A stretch of 64,000 bases of DNA, taken from the NCBI GenBank assembly GCA_026745465.1, contig JACYXH010000748.1, positions 170,526 through 234,525 of the forward strand, written 5' to 3'. Positions 26,501 to 36,036 of this stretch are shown here, in pieces (position 1 is the stretch's first letter; every line of letters begins with the position of its first letter). A program made the position numbers and the translations under genes. This DNA comes from Lota lota (lineage: Eukaryota; Chordata; Actinopteri; Gadiformes; Lotidae). The notes under the pieces are model-generated. The model searched no databases and was not told the DNA's origin. It saw only the letters and a list, made by a program, of their open reading frames with translations.

Positions 26501-28344
26501 AAGCAATAGTGCATATCCTTTGGTTAGTAGACAGGCCTCCTTCTGGATTAGTCATGGGAAATGAGAACTGTGAGTTTTCCTTTTGCATCAAGCAGTAAAA
26601 CAGTCAGAGATCACATGGTCCTGCCATGAGACTATTGTGTATGCGCACATCACAATGACAATGCTGAAACCATATATGGTGCAGCCCTACTACATGTTAT
26701 TGTTATTATTAAGCTATATTATTATTACTCTTTATTATTCTCAACAAATTTTGGGATCTTACAAACGTTTTCACCTAGAGACTCTAACCCAATTTGAAAA
26801 TGTTCATCTTTGATTGGAATCGCTCGCTATCATTATTTCTTTCTTTTTGTACTTTTAAAATAACATTTTTATAATATAAGTCAACGCCCATTCTCTGAGA
26901 CTTCAACTACTTCAGACTTAACATCTCTGCAAATTTTTTACCTTTAATCTTTGTTCAAATAGTTCACGGTTCACGGACAAAATCACCACGGTTTGATCTT
27001 TAAACAGAGTTTTGATATCATTTATACTTGTTGAGATTCAACAGTTTTAAACAAGCATTTTCAGTTGGTCTCCTTGACTTCCGCTGAGCCCTGCTAGAGC
27101 GTGATGACATCACTGCGCTTAGCCCAAGGTAGCTATCACAAAAGCTAACCGTTTCGGACGTCGCAGAGCCTTACAACGTCAATATTTAACCTAGAAAGAC
27201 TATATATATATAGAGAATATTGGAATATTGAATGTACATTTGACAGCCCTAAATCAAACTAAACAGACACTTACACTTCTTTAGAGCTGATCTCAGGTCA
27301 GGCACCTTCTTCATCTCCATGTTCAGAGTCTTCTCCAGCTGATCCAGGGATCTCCTCAAGGTCCCTACGTATGACGGAGGATGGACCTCCACCGTTGTCC
27401 AGTCCCTGGTGGGTGGAGGATTCTTCAGGGATCTGAAGGTCTGGAGGAAGTGGAGGTGGTCTTCAGTGTGTGAGAGCTGCTTCACCTCTGAGCTTCTATT
27501 TGTCAGATCTTTAATTTCCAGCTCCAGCTCTTTGATGAGGCCTTCAGCTTGTTTCTCTGTGGATTTCAGTTTCTCTTTAACCGTTTGGTTGTGATCATCC
27601 TGCCACTTTTCAATAGAGCGCTTCAGAGCAGTGAGGACCTGCACACCATCAGCTATCTCTCTGTCTGCGTCTGCTTTGCTGCGATCTACTGTGCCTTTGA
27701 TCTCCTGGATCTTTCGTTGTCTCTCCTGGATCAACTGCTGAACTTCAGACTCTATATTCCTCAGCTGGGCCGTCTTCACTTCATATTCCTCCTTTAGAGG
27801 TACAACAGGATGGGACTTGTGGTCCATCACTGTGCAGAACAGACACACACACACACACCTGCTCAGTCTGGCAGAAGAGCTCCAGAAGTCGGTCGTGTTT
27901 CTTACACATCCTGTCTTCCAGACGGTCCATAGGGTCGACCAGCAGATGTTTCTTCAGGCCTGCGACTCTCTGATGTGGCTCCAGGTGGGTTTGGCAGTAA
28001 GAGGTAAAACACACTAGGCAGGATTTCACGGCCTTCAGCTGGGTCCCAGTACAGACGTCACAGGGAACTTCTCCTGGTTCAACACAAGGCTGCTCTTTGA
28101 CTCGTACAGAACTTCTAAACTGATCAACCATCTCTGATACGAGGGTATTGACCCGTAGATCAGGTCTTGTGTGGAACAGCTCATTGCAAACAGGACATTT
28201 GCACTGGACTTTGTCATCCCAGAACGATGTAATACAGGTTCTACAGAAGTTGTGTCCACATGGTGTGGTGACTGGGCTGTTGAACACATCGAGACAGATG
28301 GAACATGAAAAGTCTTCTTCATAACAGGAAGTAGCAGAGGCCAT
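22963..28344 (-). CDS. finTRIM-like E3 ubiquitin ligase (RING, B-box, coiled coil, B30.2), frame broken by a GT microsatellite
   Basis: Exon 1 (28344-27275) encodes [11 protein letters not shown], a RING with ligands C14, C17, C29, H31, C34, C37, C50 and C53, a B-box-type segment ([15 protein letters not shown]), a second box ([12 protein letters not shown]) and a long heptad-rich coiled coil ending [16 protein letters not shown]. The last exon (23516-22963) encodes a complete PRY-SPRY domain: [46 protein letters not shown]. The donor GTAAGT and the phase of exon 2 give a [10 protein letters not shown] junction, typical of TRIMs. Fish finTRIMs are antiviral and ubiquitin-related and act in the cytoplasm. 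At 27843-27858 a (GT)8 tract in the VCVC codons shifts the frame (16 bases instead of a multiple of three), cutting the protein at about residue 187. This is either a real allele or an assembly slip. The intron holds a minisatellite and a Tc1 element. Confidence 0.85.
24080..24830. repeat. Minisatellite grading into (ACAT)n
   Basis: It begins with a few copies of the tatatacatagacatgtact unit seen at 521-1731, then becomes acatacatacgtatac-type repeats. It lies inside the finTRIM intron. Minus-strand frames of 76-92 codons (MYVCVCLCI-like) are artefacts. Confidence 0.9.
24947..26451 (-). mobile_element. Tc1-type DNA transposon, inactive
   Basis: Terminal inverted repeats begin cactgctcaaaaaaataatg and end ctttatttttttgagcagt, flanked by TA dinucleotides, the Tc1/mariner target. 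About 1.5 kb long with a disabled transposase inside. The element belongs to a Tc1 family I recognise as widespread and nearly identical in many teleosts and in lampreys, for which horizontal transfer has been proposed. It sits in the finTRIM intron. Confidence 0.9.
25032..26122 (-). pseudogene. Degenerate Tc1 transposase
   Basis: The N-terminal helix-turn-helix part ([40 protein letters not shown]) and the catalytic region up to LFTDESRFA are readable. About 50 bases are then missing after DESRF, shifting the frame, and the next catalytic block ([13 protein letters not shown]) is read in another frame. A stop precedes [12 protein letters not shown], and another deletion removes bases near the C-terminus. 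The DDE catalytic set is therefore never in one frame. Confidence 0.85.
26452..27274. other. finTRIM intron, no feature
   Basis: Unique AT-rich intron sequence between the transposon and the coiled-coil exon. Nothing recognised. Confidence 0.4.
27275..28344 (-). CDS. RING/B-box/coiled-coil exon of the finTRIM-like gene
   Basis: A single 1070-base exon, the first coding exon: the start codon follows an acceptor (ttttctag/gaATGG), so a 5' UTR exon lies upstream. Length minus one base would be in phase with the next exon, which matches the extra base carried by the (GT)8 tract at 27843-27858. Apart from that tract no stop interrupts either half. Confidence 0.85.
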
Positions 28345-28544
28345 TCCTAGAAAACAATTTAATCAAGTTAAATCAAGTCACCATTACATTAGTTTTCATA
28401 ATTTATTACAATGGTCAAATAAAAGTTTTAACTCATTCTAATGTGTGGGTTTTATGTATTATATATTGGTGTTGTTTCAATCAGAAATCTTCATCCAACA
28501 GGAGGTACAACATGAAGCCCTGCAGACAGGACAGCTTCATGAGG

Positions 28545-28690
28545 ATTATAGTCAATATGTTGGACTCACCTGATAATGTTTCTGTCAGACTATTTAGTTA
28601 ATAAAGTGTTGTTCTTTGTCTCCAGAAAGAGAGAAGTGCCCCCACTTCGTGTTACTTTGGTTATTTTGCATTTAAATTAAAGTAATAATT
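28545..28690 (-). promoter_or_regulatory. finTRIM 5' region with ISRE-like element
   Basis: Block shared by five loci in the window (4.9, 5.7, 28.6, 31.1 and 33.5 kb). The most constant part is ctttgtctccagaaagagag plus aagtgcc, containing GAAAGAGAGAAG, one mismatch from GAAANNGAAA. It probably covers the untranslated first exon or core promoter. Interferon control is inferred from the motif and from what is known of finTRIMs, not shown. Confidence 0.45.
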
Positions 28691-29119
28691 CATTCTCAAA
28701 GCACATTTCTATCAATTGTTGTCTACGATAAGGTAACGATGTGTCCAAAAACAACATTAGCATAGGGTGAGCAGTCTCTGACTCCTGCCCAGCTGAAACA
28801 GCTGAGTGTCACAACGCTACGCTTCCAGAGGTCTGAGATAGGAGTTAACATGGAAGCACTTATTCTGTAAGTCCCTGAACACTATCTAGAACACTTTCTA
28901 AATACGTTATCTAAATGAAACAAAACCACACTGTCTACAACATGGGAAGTTATTTAAATAGTCATGACAGGGTGAATTCTTTAATCATTATAATATAAAT
29001 AAAGTAGCCTATAGAATAGTAATAATAATAAGATGCCTACCGTTAAAGTCACCCAGGGACACTTCAGATTTAGGACCAATCCTAAAACAGAAGAATGAAA
29101 AACTATTATTTCAACGATA

Positions 29120-30180
29120 ACGGGGTGCTTGACTCCAGGCTGAAAGGTTCTGGGTTCGATCCCCAATGTCCGCAGTCCCACCTGTAGGCAGCAAGATTCC
29201 CCCTAACCCCTACCTGCTCCTTAATGACCTGTCTCTGTACTGTCTAACCCCTACCTGCTCCTTAATGACCTGTCTCTGTACTGTCTAACCCCTACCTGCT
29301 CCTTAATGACCTGTCTCTGTACTGTCTAACCCTACCTGCTCCTTAATGACCTGTCTCTGTACTGTCTAACCCCTACCTGCTCCTTAATGACCTGTCTCTG
29401 TACTGTCTAACCCCTACCTGCTCCTTACTGACCGGTCTCTGTACTGTCTAACCCCTACCTGCTCCTTAATGACCTGTCTCTGTACTGTCTAACCCCTACC
29501 TGCTCCTTAATGACCAGTATCTGTACTGTCTAACCCCTACCTGCTCCTTAATGACCTGTCTCTGTACTGTCTAACCCCTACCTGGTCCTTAATGACCTGT
29601 CTCTGTACTGTCTAACCCCTACCTGCTCCTTAATGACCTGTATCTGTACTGTCTAACCCCTACCTGCTCCTTAATGACCTGTCTCTGTACTGTCTAACCC
29701 CTACCTGCTCCTTAATGACCTGTCTCTGTACTGTCTAAACCTTACCTGCTCCTTAATGACCTGTCTCTGTACTGTCTAACCCCTACCTGCTCCTTAATGA
29801 CCTGTCTCTGTACTGTCTAACCCCTACCTGCTCCTTAATGACCTGTATCTGTACTGTCTAACCCCTACCTGCTCCTTAATGACCTGTCTCTGTACTGTCT
29901 AACCCCTACCTGCTCCTTAATGACCTGTCTCTGTACTGTCTAACCCCTACCTGCTCCTTAATGACCTGTCTCTGTACTGTCTAACCCCTACCTGCTCCTT
30001 AATGACCTGTCTCTGTACTGTTTAACCCTTACCTGCTCCTTAATGACCTGTCTGTACTGTCTAACCCCTACCTGCTCCTTAATGACCTGTCTCTGTACTG
30101 TTTAACCCTTACCTGCTCCTTAATGACCTGTATCTGAATTCACTGTCAGTCACTTTGGATAAAGCATCTGCTAAATCTTT
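29120..30180 (+). mobile_element. tRNA-derived SINE swollen by an internal 41-bp minisatellite
   Basis: The head carries a polymerase III B-box (gggttcgatcccc, 29152-29164). The tail has the conserved cactttggataaagcatctg plus ctaaat (30151-30176) found at the 3' ends of many teleost SINEs. Between them a 41-bp unit (ctaacccctacctgctcctt, then aatgacctgtctctgtactgt) is repeated about 23 times (29200-30130), with little divergence between copies. One SINE insertion seems to have expanded internally. Confidence 0.8.
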
Positions 30181-30239
30181 CATTAGTAAAATAGCAGCTT
30201 TATTTTGACAACATTTTGCAACCAATTAACTTAATATAA

Positions 30240-30515
30240 CAGTGAGCGGGCACAATAACTGAACACACACAGACTGAACACACACTGACTCAATATAGAC
30301 TGACTGAACACACACTGACTGAACACAGACTGACTGAACACACACTGACTGAACACACACTGACTGAACACACACTGACTGAACACACGCTGACTAAACA
30401 CACACTGACTGAACACACACTGACTGAGCACACACTGACTGAACACACACTGACTGAACACACACTGACTGAGCACACACTGACTGAACACACACTGACT
30501 GAACACAGACCGACT
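30240..30515. repeat. Minisatellite, 15-bp unit (tgactgaacacacac)
   Basis: About 17 copies. The unit is divisible by three, so repeat frames (SQCVF on the minus strand) stay open. Confidence 0.9.
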
Positions 30516-30540
30516 GGCTGACAGTTTGACTTACTGGGAC

Positions 30541-31017
30541 CAGTCAGTTGGAGTCAGTTGGAGACATCACCCAAACATACAGTCAGTTGGATACACCACC
30601 CAAACATAGTCAGTTGGAAACACCACCCAAACATAGTCAGTTGGATACACCACCCAAACATAGTCAGTTGGATACACCACCCAAACATAGTCAGTTGGAG
30701 ACACCACCTAAACATAGTTAGTTGGATACACCACCCAAACATTGTCAGTTGGAGACAGCACCCAAACATAGTCAGTTGGATACACCACCTAAACATAGTC
30801 AGTTGGAGACACCACCTAAACATAGTTAGTTGGATACACCACCCAAACATTGTCAGTTGGAGACACCACCCAAACATTGTCAGTTGGAGACACCACCCAA
30901 ACATTGTCAGTTGGAGACACCACCCAAACATTGTCAGTTGGAGACACCACCCAAACATTGTCAGTTGGAGACACCACCCAAACATACTTCAGACAAGGAA
31001 GTGTTAGCAGAGGCCAT
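30541..31017 (-). pseudogene. finTRIM 5' stub 3 with a long 27-bp minisatellite
   Basis: ATG GCC TCT GCT AAC ACT TCC TTG TCT GAA reads MASANTSLSE, exactly the finTRIM start. It then enters about 16 copies of the 27-bp gtttgggtggtgtctccaac unit and stops eight codons later. The RING and all later domains are missing. The acceptor before the ATG is degraded. The 27-bp unit leaves long open frames (MFGWCLQLT repeats) on the minus strand. Confidence 0.75.
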
Positions 31018-31848
31018 TCCGTGTTTTAACTCGGTTAAAAAAATTATCAGACACTTTTTTCTGTTCTTTGTACTCAAATCATAATGTTTGTGTCAGACTA
31101 TTTAGGTTAAAAGGTGTTGTTCTTTGTCTCCAGAAAGAGAAAAGTGCCTCCACTTTGTGTGACCTTGGTTTGGGTTTAAAGCTTAACTTTACTATCCTGA
31201 ACAAGACTTCCTGTCCTCCCCTGCCAGCTAGCGCAGTGGTTCTGCCATCTTATAACTTATCATGGTTCCTGTCACACACACATGCACACACACACACAGC
31301 TTATATATTAGTTTTCACACAAACCTCAAGTCACTTTTGAGCCAACAGCAGCCACATATTGTCACACTACTGGTACATGTCAGAGTGTATCACATCTCAC
31401 TAGCTCTACCGCACACTCTCCATCTACCCCTCACTCTATCTACACCTCACTCTCTCCACCTCTCTCTATCTACCCCTCACTCTATCTACCCCTCACTCTC
31501 TCTACACCTCTCTCTATCTACCCCTCACTCTATCTACCCCTCACTCTCTTTACACCTCACTCTATCTACCCCTCACTCTCTCTACCTCCCCCTCTCTACC
31601 TCCCCCTCTCTACCTTTCCCTCTGTCTCACGACCTCTTTCTGCCTCTCTCTCTACCCCTCTCTGTATCTCCATCTCTCTCATTACCCCTCTCTCATCCTC
31701 TTTATCTCTCTCTCTACCCCTCTCTGTATCTCCATCTCTCTCAGTACCCCTCTCTTGTCCTGTTTATCTTTCTCTCTTGCCCTACCCTTCTCTCTCTCTC
31801 TCTCTCTCTCTCTGTATCTCTCTCTCTCTCTGTCTCATCATGGTTCCT

Positions 31849-31891
<43 letters not shown>

Positions 31892-32075
31892 GTCTTAGGT
31901 GTTAACTTGTCAAGAGGAAACCACTAACATTTCCTCCACAGCGTCTAACATTGTGTTGTTTGACTCATCATGGCCACTCTGACTGCTGCAGTGACTGAAT
32001 GCTTAACTCTGTTTCTATTGGTTGATGCCCGCGCCTTGGAAGAGAAGTGACTTATTTAACAAATTAGCATTGCTT
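31018..32075 (-). promoter_or_regulatory. finTRIM-type 5' region, copy 4, and upstream repeats
   Basis: Contains the ISRE-like block in its best form: GAAAGAGAAAAG at about 31133-31144, a perfect GAAANNGAAA. Further out lie a CT-rich tract (31410-31830), a CA tract (31852-31888) and the shared ccacagcgtctaacattgtg and gaagtgacttatttaac blocks. No gene; frames in the CT tract are low-complexity. Confidence 0.5.
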
Positions 32076-32102
32076 ATTTGTTTCCACACGCACGCCCACT
32101 AG

Positions 32103-32103
<1 letters not shown>

Positions 32104-32166
<63 letters not shown>

Positions 32167-32213
32167 CTGCATCTCTCTCTCTGTCTCTTTGTGCCTCTCT
32201 CTCTGTCTCTCTC

Positions 32214-32262
<49 letters not shown>

Positions 32263-32320
32263 CTGTCTATATCCCTCTCTGTCTTTGTGTGTGTCTCTGT
32301 CTCTCTCTGTCTCTCTCTGT
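32104..32320. repeat. CA, CT and GT compound microsatellite
   Basis: (CA)n at 32106-32162, (TC)n-rich to 32215, (GT)n at 32218-32261, then TC-rich. It ends before unique sequence at 32340. Confidence 0.95.
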
Positions 32321-32599
32321 CGTCTAACTACTGACTTTGTTAATAATTGTGTCAAACCTGCACATAACCTATCAAGGAAAAATATTGCTTCTAGTCTAAT
32401 CTAAGTTCTTAATGTTCTCTGCAAACAGGACATAATCTGAATGAAGATTCAAATGAACAGTCCGCAAAGTTGTCTTTTCTTTCTCACCGTTATCTCCTAT
32501 ACTCCTTGTTTATCGCCAAAGTATGTTGTGCAGCTTTAATAGTGACTTTTGGTTAGTTTACATATTTGTAAAAAATAGATGTAATATAATATTATTATA

Positions 32600-32975
32600 T
32601 AATTTGAAAAGCACAATAGTGAAAAATTAAACTAACGTTGTAGTTCTCTAAAGTGAACTTTCTTTAATTGACACATTTCCTGAGATGAGATCATTATATT
32701 ACACCAATAACCTAAAGACAATATAAACTGTAGTAAACTGTAGGCTTACCGTATCTATTCCGTGATTAAAATGTGCTCTGCACCATACGGTATAAAGTTA
32801 TAAAAGTTGAAGGTTGAAGTGTTCCTTAAACAAGTAAATCAGGGAAATTTAAATGATAAAATACTGTAATTATTAATAGATTAAAAGTGGATCTAGAGAA
32901 AGATTGAGCTTCACGGCTGCTCACTGCGTAAGACTGAAGTTCAAATGAGGAAGTAGACTTTAACGTCTCAGAGGA
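32600..32975 (-). promoter_or_regulatory. Orphan copy of the NLR-C 5' region
   Basis: Matches 42600-42985 and 17380-17765, including the gacaatataaactgtagtaa and gaagttcaaatgaggaag landmarks and the minus-strand ttataactttata TATA-like box. No NLR exon follows on the minus strand. Confidence 0.5.
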
Positions 32976-33068
32976 AGCGATGTTTTCGTCATCTCTCACC
33001 ACGTGTTTACAGGGAAAGATTTTGAAGACTTCAGACACGCAAGCATGCACACACAAAGACACACACTC

Positions 33069-33383
33069 AAACAAAGTCAGTTGGATACACCACCCAAACA
33101 AAGTCAGTTGGAGACACCACCCAAACATAGTCAGTTGGACACACCACCCAAACATAGATAGTTGGAGACACCACCCAAATGTAGTCAGTTAGAGACCCCA
33201 TCCAAACATACAGTCGGTTGGAGACACCATCCAAACATACAGTCAGTTGGAGACACCACCCAAACATACAGTCAGTTGGAGACACCACCCAAACATACAT
33301 GGGTTGGTGACACCACCCAAACATTGTCAGTTGGAGACACCACCCAAACATACTTCAGACCAGGAAGAGTTAGCAGAGGCCAT
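33069..33383 (-). pseudogene. finTRIM 5' stub 4 with a 27-bp minisatellite
   Basis: Reads MASANSSWSE, then the 27-bp array begins at the same codon as in stub 3 and a stop follows eight codons later. The splice acceptor has mutated (cttgg instead of ag/g). About 11 array copies, more diverged than in stub 3. Confidence 0.75.
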
Positions 33384-33399
33384 TCCAAGAAAACATTTG

Positions 33400-33790
33400 T
33401 TTTATTAAGTAAAAAATATCACATTATTTTTTATATTCTTTGGACTCATCTTATAAAGTTTCTGTACGACTATTTAGTAAAAAAAAATGCTCTTTGTCTC
33501 CAGAAAGAGCGAAGTGCCTCCACTTTGTGTGACATTGGTTTGGGTTTAAAGCGTAACTTTCGTTTCCTGAACAAGACTTCCTGTCCTCCCCTGCTAGCTA
33601 GCGCAGTGGTTTTTAGCAAGAGCAAGAGCAAACCACCAACATTGTCTCCACAGCGTCTAACATTGTGTTGTTTGACTCAACATGGCCACTCTGACTGCTG
33701 CAGTGGCTCAAATGCTTCACTCTGTTTCTAATGGTTGATGCCCGCGCCTTGGAAGAGAAGTGACTTATTTAACTAATTAGCACTATTTAT
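33400..33790 (-). promoter_or_regulatory. finTRIM-type 5' region, copy 5
   Basis: Carries the ctttgtctccagaaagagcg variant of the ISRE-like block and the shared upstream blocks to about 33790. Confidence 0.45.
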
Positions 33791-33794
33791 TTAA

Positions 33795-34076
33795 TAGACA
33801 CACACACACAGAGTAATATATACACACATATATATATATATATATTCATACTGCACTCACACTCTCAGCAGAATTTAAATGTTTTGAGTGCAAAGAAAAC
33901 TAAATATGAAAATGTAATCATTTAAATAAGAAACAATATATGAAATACATACAGACTATATAAAGAATACAGAATATATAGTTAGTCTCTTTTTAAAATG
34001 CAGCTGTGCAGTTGTGCAGGAATGTGCAAAATATCACCATTGAATGTCACTTTACTGAACACACACACATACATAC

Positions 34077-34109
<33 letters not shown>

Positions 34110-34132
34110 ACACACACACACACCCACATCAA
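33795..34132. repeat. CA/TA microsatellites, module fragment and C31 run
   Basis: CA and TA tracts (33797-33845), a fragment inverted at 9480-9610, then 31 consecutive C (34078-34108). Confidence 0.8.
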
Positions 34133-34312
34133 ACCCGGAGCTTCCTCTACTTCCTACTCTGACTGAATCCGCTGTCTGCTGCTCTCATAGCTCTGCTGCT
34201 CGTGTGTGCACTGTGCGCGTGCACGCCGGGGCGCGTTCCTGCAGCGAGCGTAGCGGCAATAAACAGATCTGTTCTCTCTTCTTCTTTTGTTGAATGTTGG
34301 ATCGGGGCTGGA
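34133..34312 (+). repeat. ~190-bp GC-rich interspersed repeat, copy 3
   Basis: Plus-strand copy of the block at 8176-8353, slightly shortened at the start and in the CTT run. Confidence 0.75.
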
Positions 34313-34452
34313 TGAATAGTATTCGGGGAAGCCCCGGAAACCAGCGTCGATCCACGCCGATGAATCCCAGTTCCAGTGGCAAATAACCACTACATCTCAC
34401 CATTTTAGAGAAGTTATTGTGCAACTATTCAATTGTTTTCCACTGTGAACCA

Positions 34453-34573
<121 letters not shown>

Positions 34574-34619
34574 TTTCTTGTGACTGTATTTGCCTTCATT
34601 CATGTTATTTTGTAAAGAT

Positions 34620-34990
34620 GTAATGTGTTATTGTGTGTTGTTTTATTTAAAGGGATACATGCAGAACAGAGCGAGGGGCCCCAAACGCTCGACACAGGGA
34701 GGCGGAGAGGTACAAAGGGAGTTTACTGGGAGCGAGAAACAGGCAAGCCGGGGGCTAAGCAGGCAGAGAGCGGTCAGACAGGCAGGGTCCGGCAACGGGC
34801 AGGAAATCAGGCGGACAGCGAGGCAAAGGGAGAGAACGGGTCTCAAGGCAGGAACAGGGAAAGGACCAGTACTCTAGAGCCGGGAACCAAGACACTGACG
34901 GGAGCAGAGAGTGAACCACGAACCAGCGCCGGCTGCTCGGAGATCCAGGGGAGGAATAGGGGGCGGTGATTGGTGGTTGACGGCCGGTGT
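34620..34990. other. GC-richer probable transposon fragment
   Basis: Purine-rich text with acaggcaagccgggggctaa and gcaggaaatcaggcggacag phrases resembling leader or terminal sequence of fish retroelements; no protein signature. Two overlapping open frames (95 and 114 codons) have no recognisable domain. Confidence 0.3.
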
Positions 34991-35039
34991 GGAGACAGGG
35001 GGAAAGTCAACGTTTATTTTATTTATTTATTAATATCGT

Positions 35040-35425
35040 GGTGATCATCATTTTTTTCTATATTAATGTAACACACACACACACACACTTTGTCTTTATT
35101 CAAATCAGTAAAGTGTACAAACATTGTAACATGCTATTCAGTATTCATCAGCTTAAAATTAAAGAAATAGACTATTATTATTGTGTTATCAAAATGGATC
35201 CTTTGAACATTTCTACATGTATGCAACTGTTGATGTTCTAGCATTAAAGGTTATAAAAGGTGTTGAGGAGAAAACAGACAGTGAACAGTACGGTATATGT
35301 AATGTAATAATTTATCATGGGTTATGTTTCTATAAAAGGCATGGCGATTTTCATTCACACGTTACAGGAAGGTATTCAGAAAGACACACACACACATACA
35401 GATTAATCATATCTATATTGATGCA

Positions 35426-35464
<39 letters not shown>

Positions 35465-35573
35465 GCTTAATCATACCTATATTGATGCAACACACACACA
35501 CACACAGACACACACAGACACACACACAGACACACACAGACAGACATACACACACACACACACACACAGACAG

Positions 35574-35612
<39 letters not shown>
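35040..35612. repeat. Inverted duplicate of 21265-21605 and long CA microsatellites
   Basis: 35085-35400 is the reverse complement of the 21.3-21.6 kb block. CA tracts with CAGA interruptions fill 35429-35612. Confidence 0.8.
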
Positions 35613-35613
<1 letters not shown>

Positions 35614-35967
35614 GCGTCTGTATGGGCAGGAGAGCACTTCACCGGGGAGTAACTTCACAATCAGAATAACTAGCGAGTTAACAAAACATAGGACATCACA
35701 GTGTCCATACTCACATACGGAATTTTGTGTCACTCTCTCTCTCTCTCTTTCTCAACAAACACAACTGATCGGTTTATATACATTGGTAAGTAATTGAAAA
35801 ACCAGCAACAGGTGGTGCAATCCAGAGGAAGATTCACTGATTGGTCCACCTTAGCTATCAGCAGTCACCTCAACGACCACCAATCAGGAACATCCAGGAC
35901 ACCTGCTATTAGGGCAGAAGGAGAGGAAACAACAACAAGACACAGGATACCTGTATCCGTAACACTC
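35613..35967 (-). mobile_element. Probable 3' LTR of the Gmr1-like element
   Basis: On the minus strand this begins TGTTACGGATACAGG and has a tatataaa TATA box (35775-35782), directly downstream of the retroelement reading frame and a short linker. The 3' edge is hidden by the CA microsatellite, so its end is uncertain. Confidence 0.5.
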
Positions 35968-36036
35968 CCACCCTTAAAATAGCAAACCACAATGGTTTGC
36001 GACACACGTACCATCACAAACCCAAAAATAAAAAAA

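Noticed and set aside
27838-27866. 29-base GT...AG micro-intron that might rescue the finTRIM frame
   Set aside because: Too short for vertebrate splicing, and joining CAG to TGATGG would create a stop at once.
29190-30140. CRISPR-like regular array of 41-bp units
   Set aside because: There are no unique spacers; copies are contiguous and lie inside a SINE in vertebrate DNA. The same reasoning excludes the 49-bp array at 40440-41090.
30554-31007. Frames of 143 and 149 codons on both strands (MFGWCLQLT, SWRHHPNIV repeats)
   Set aside because: Translations of the 27-bp minisatellite on both strands; no start context or domain.
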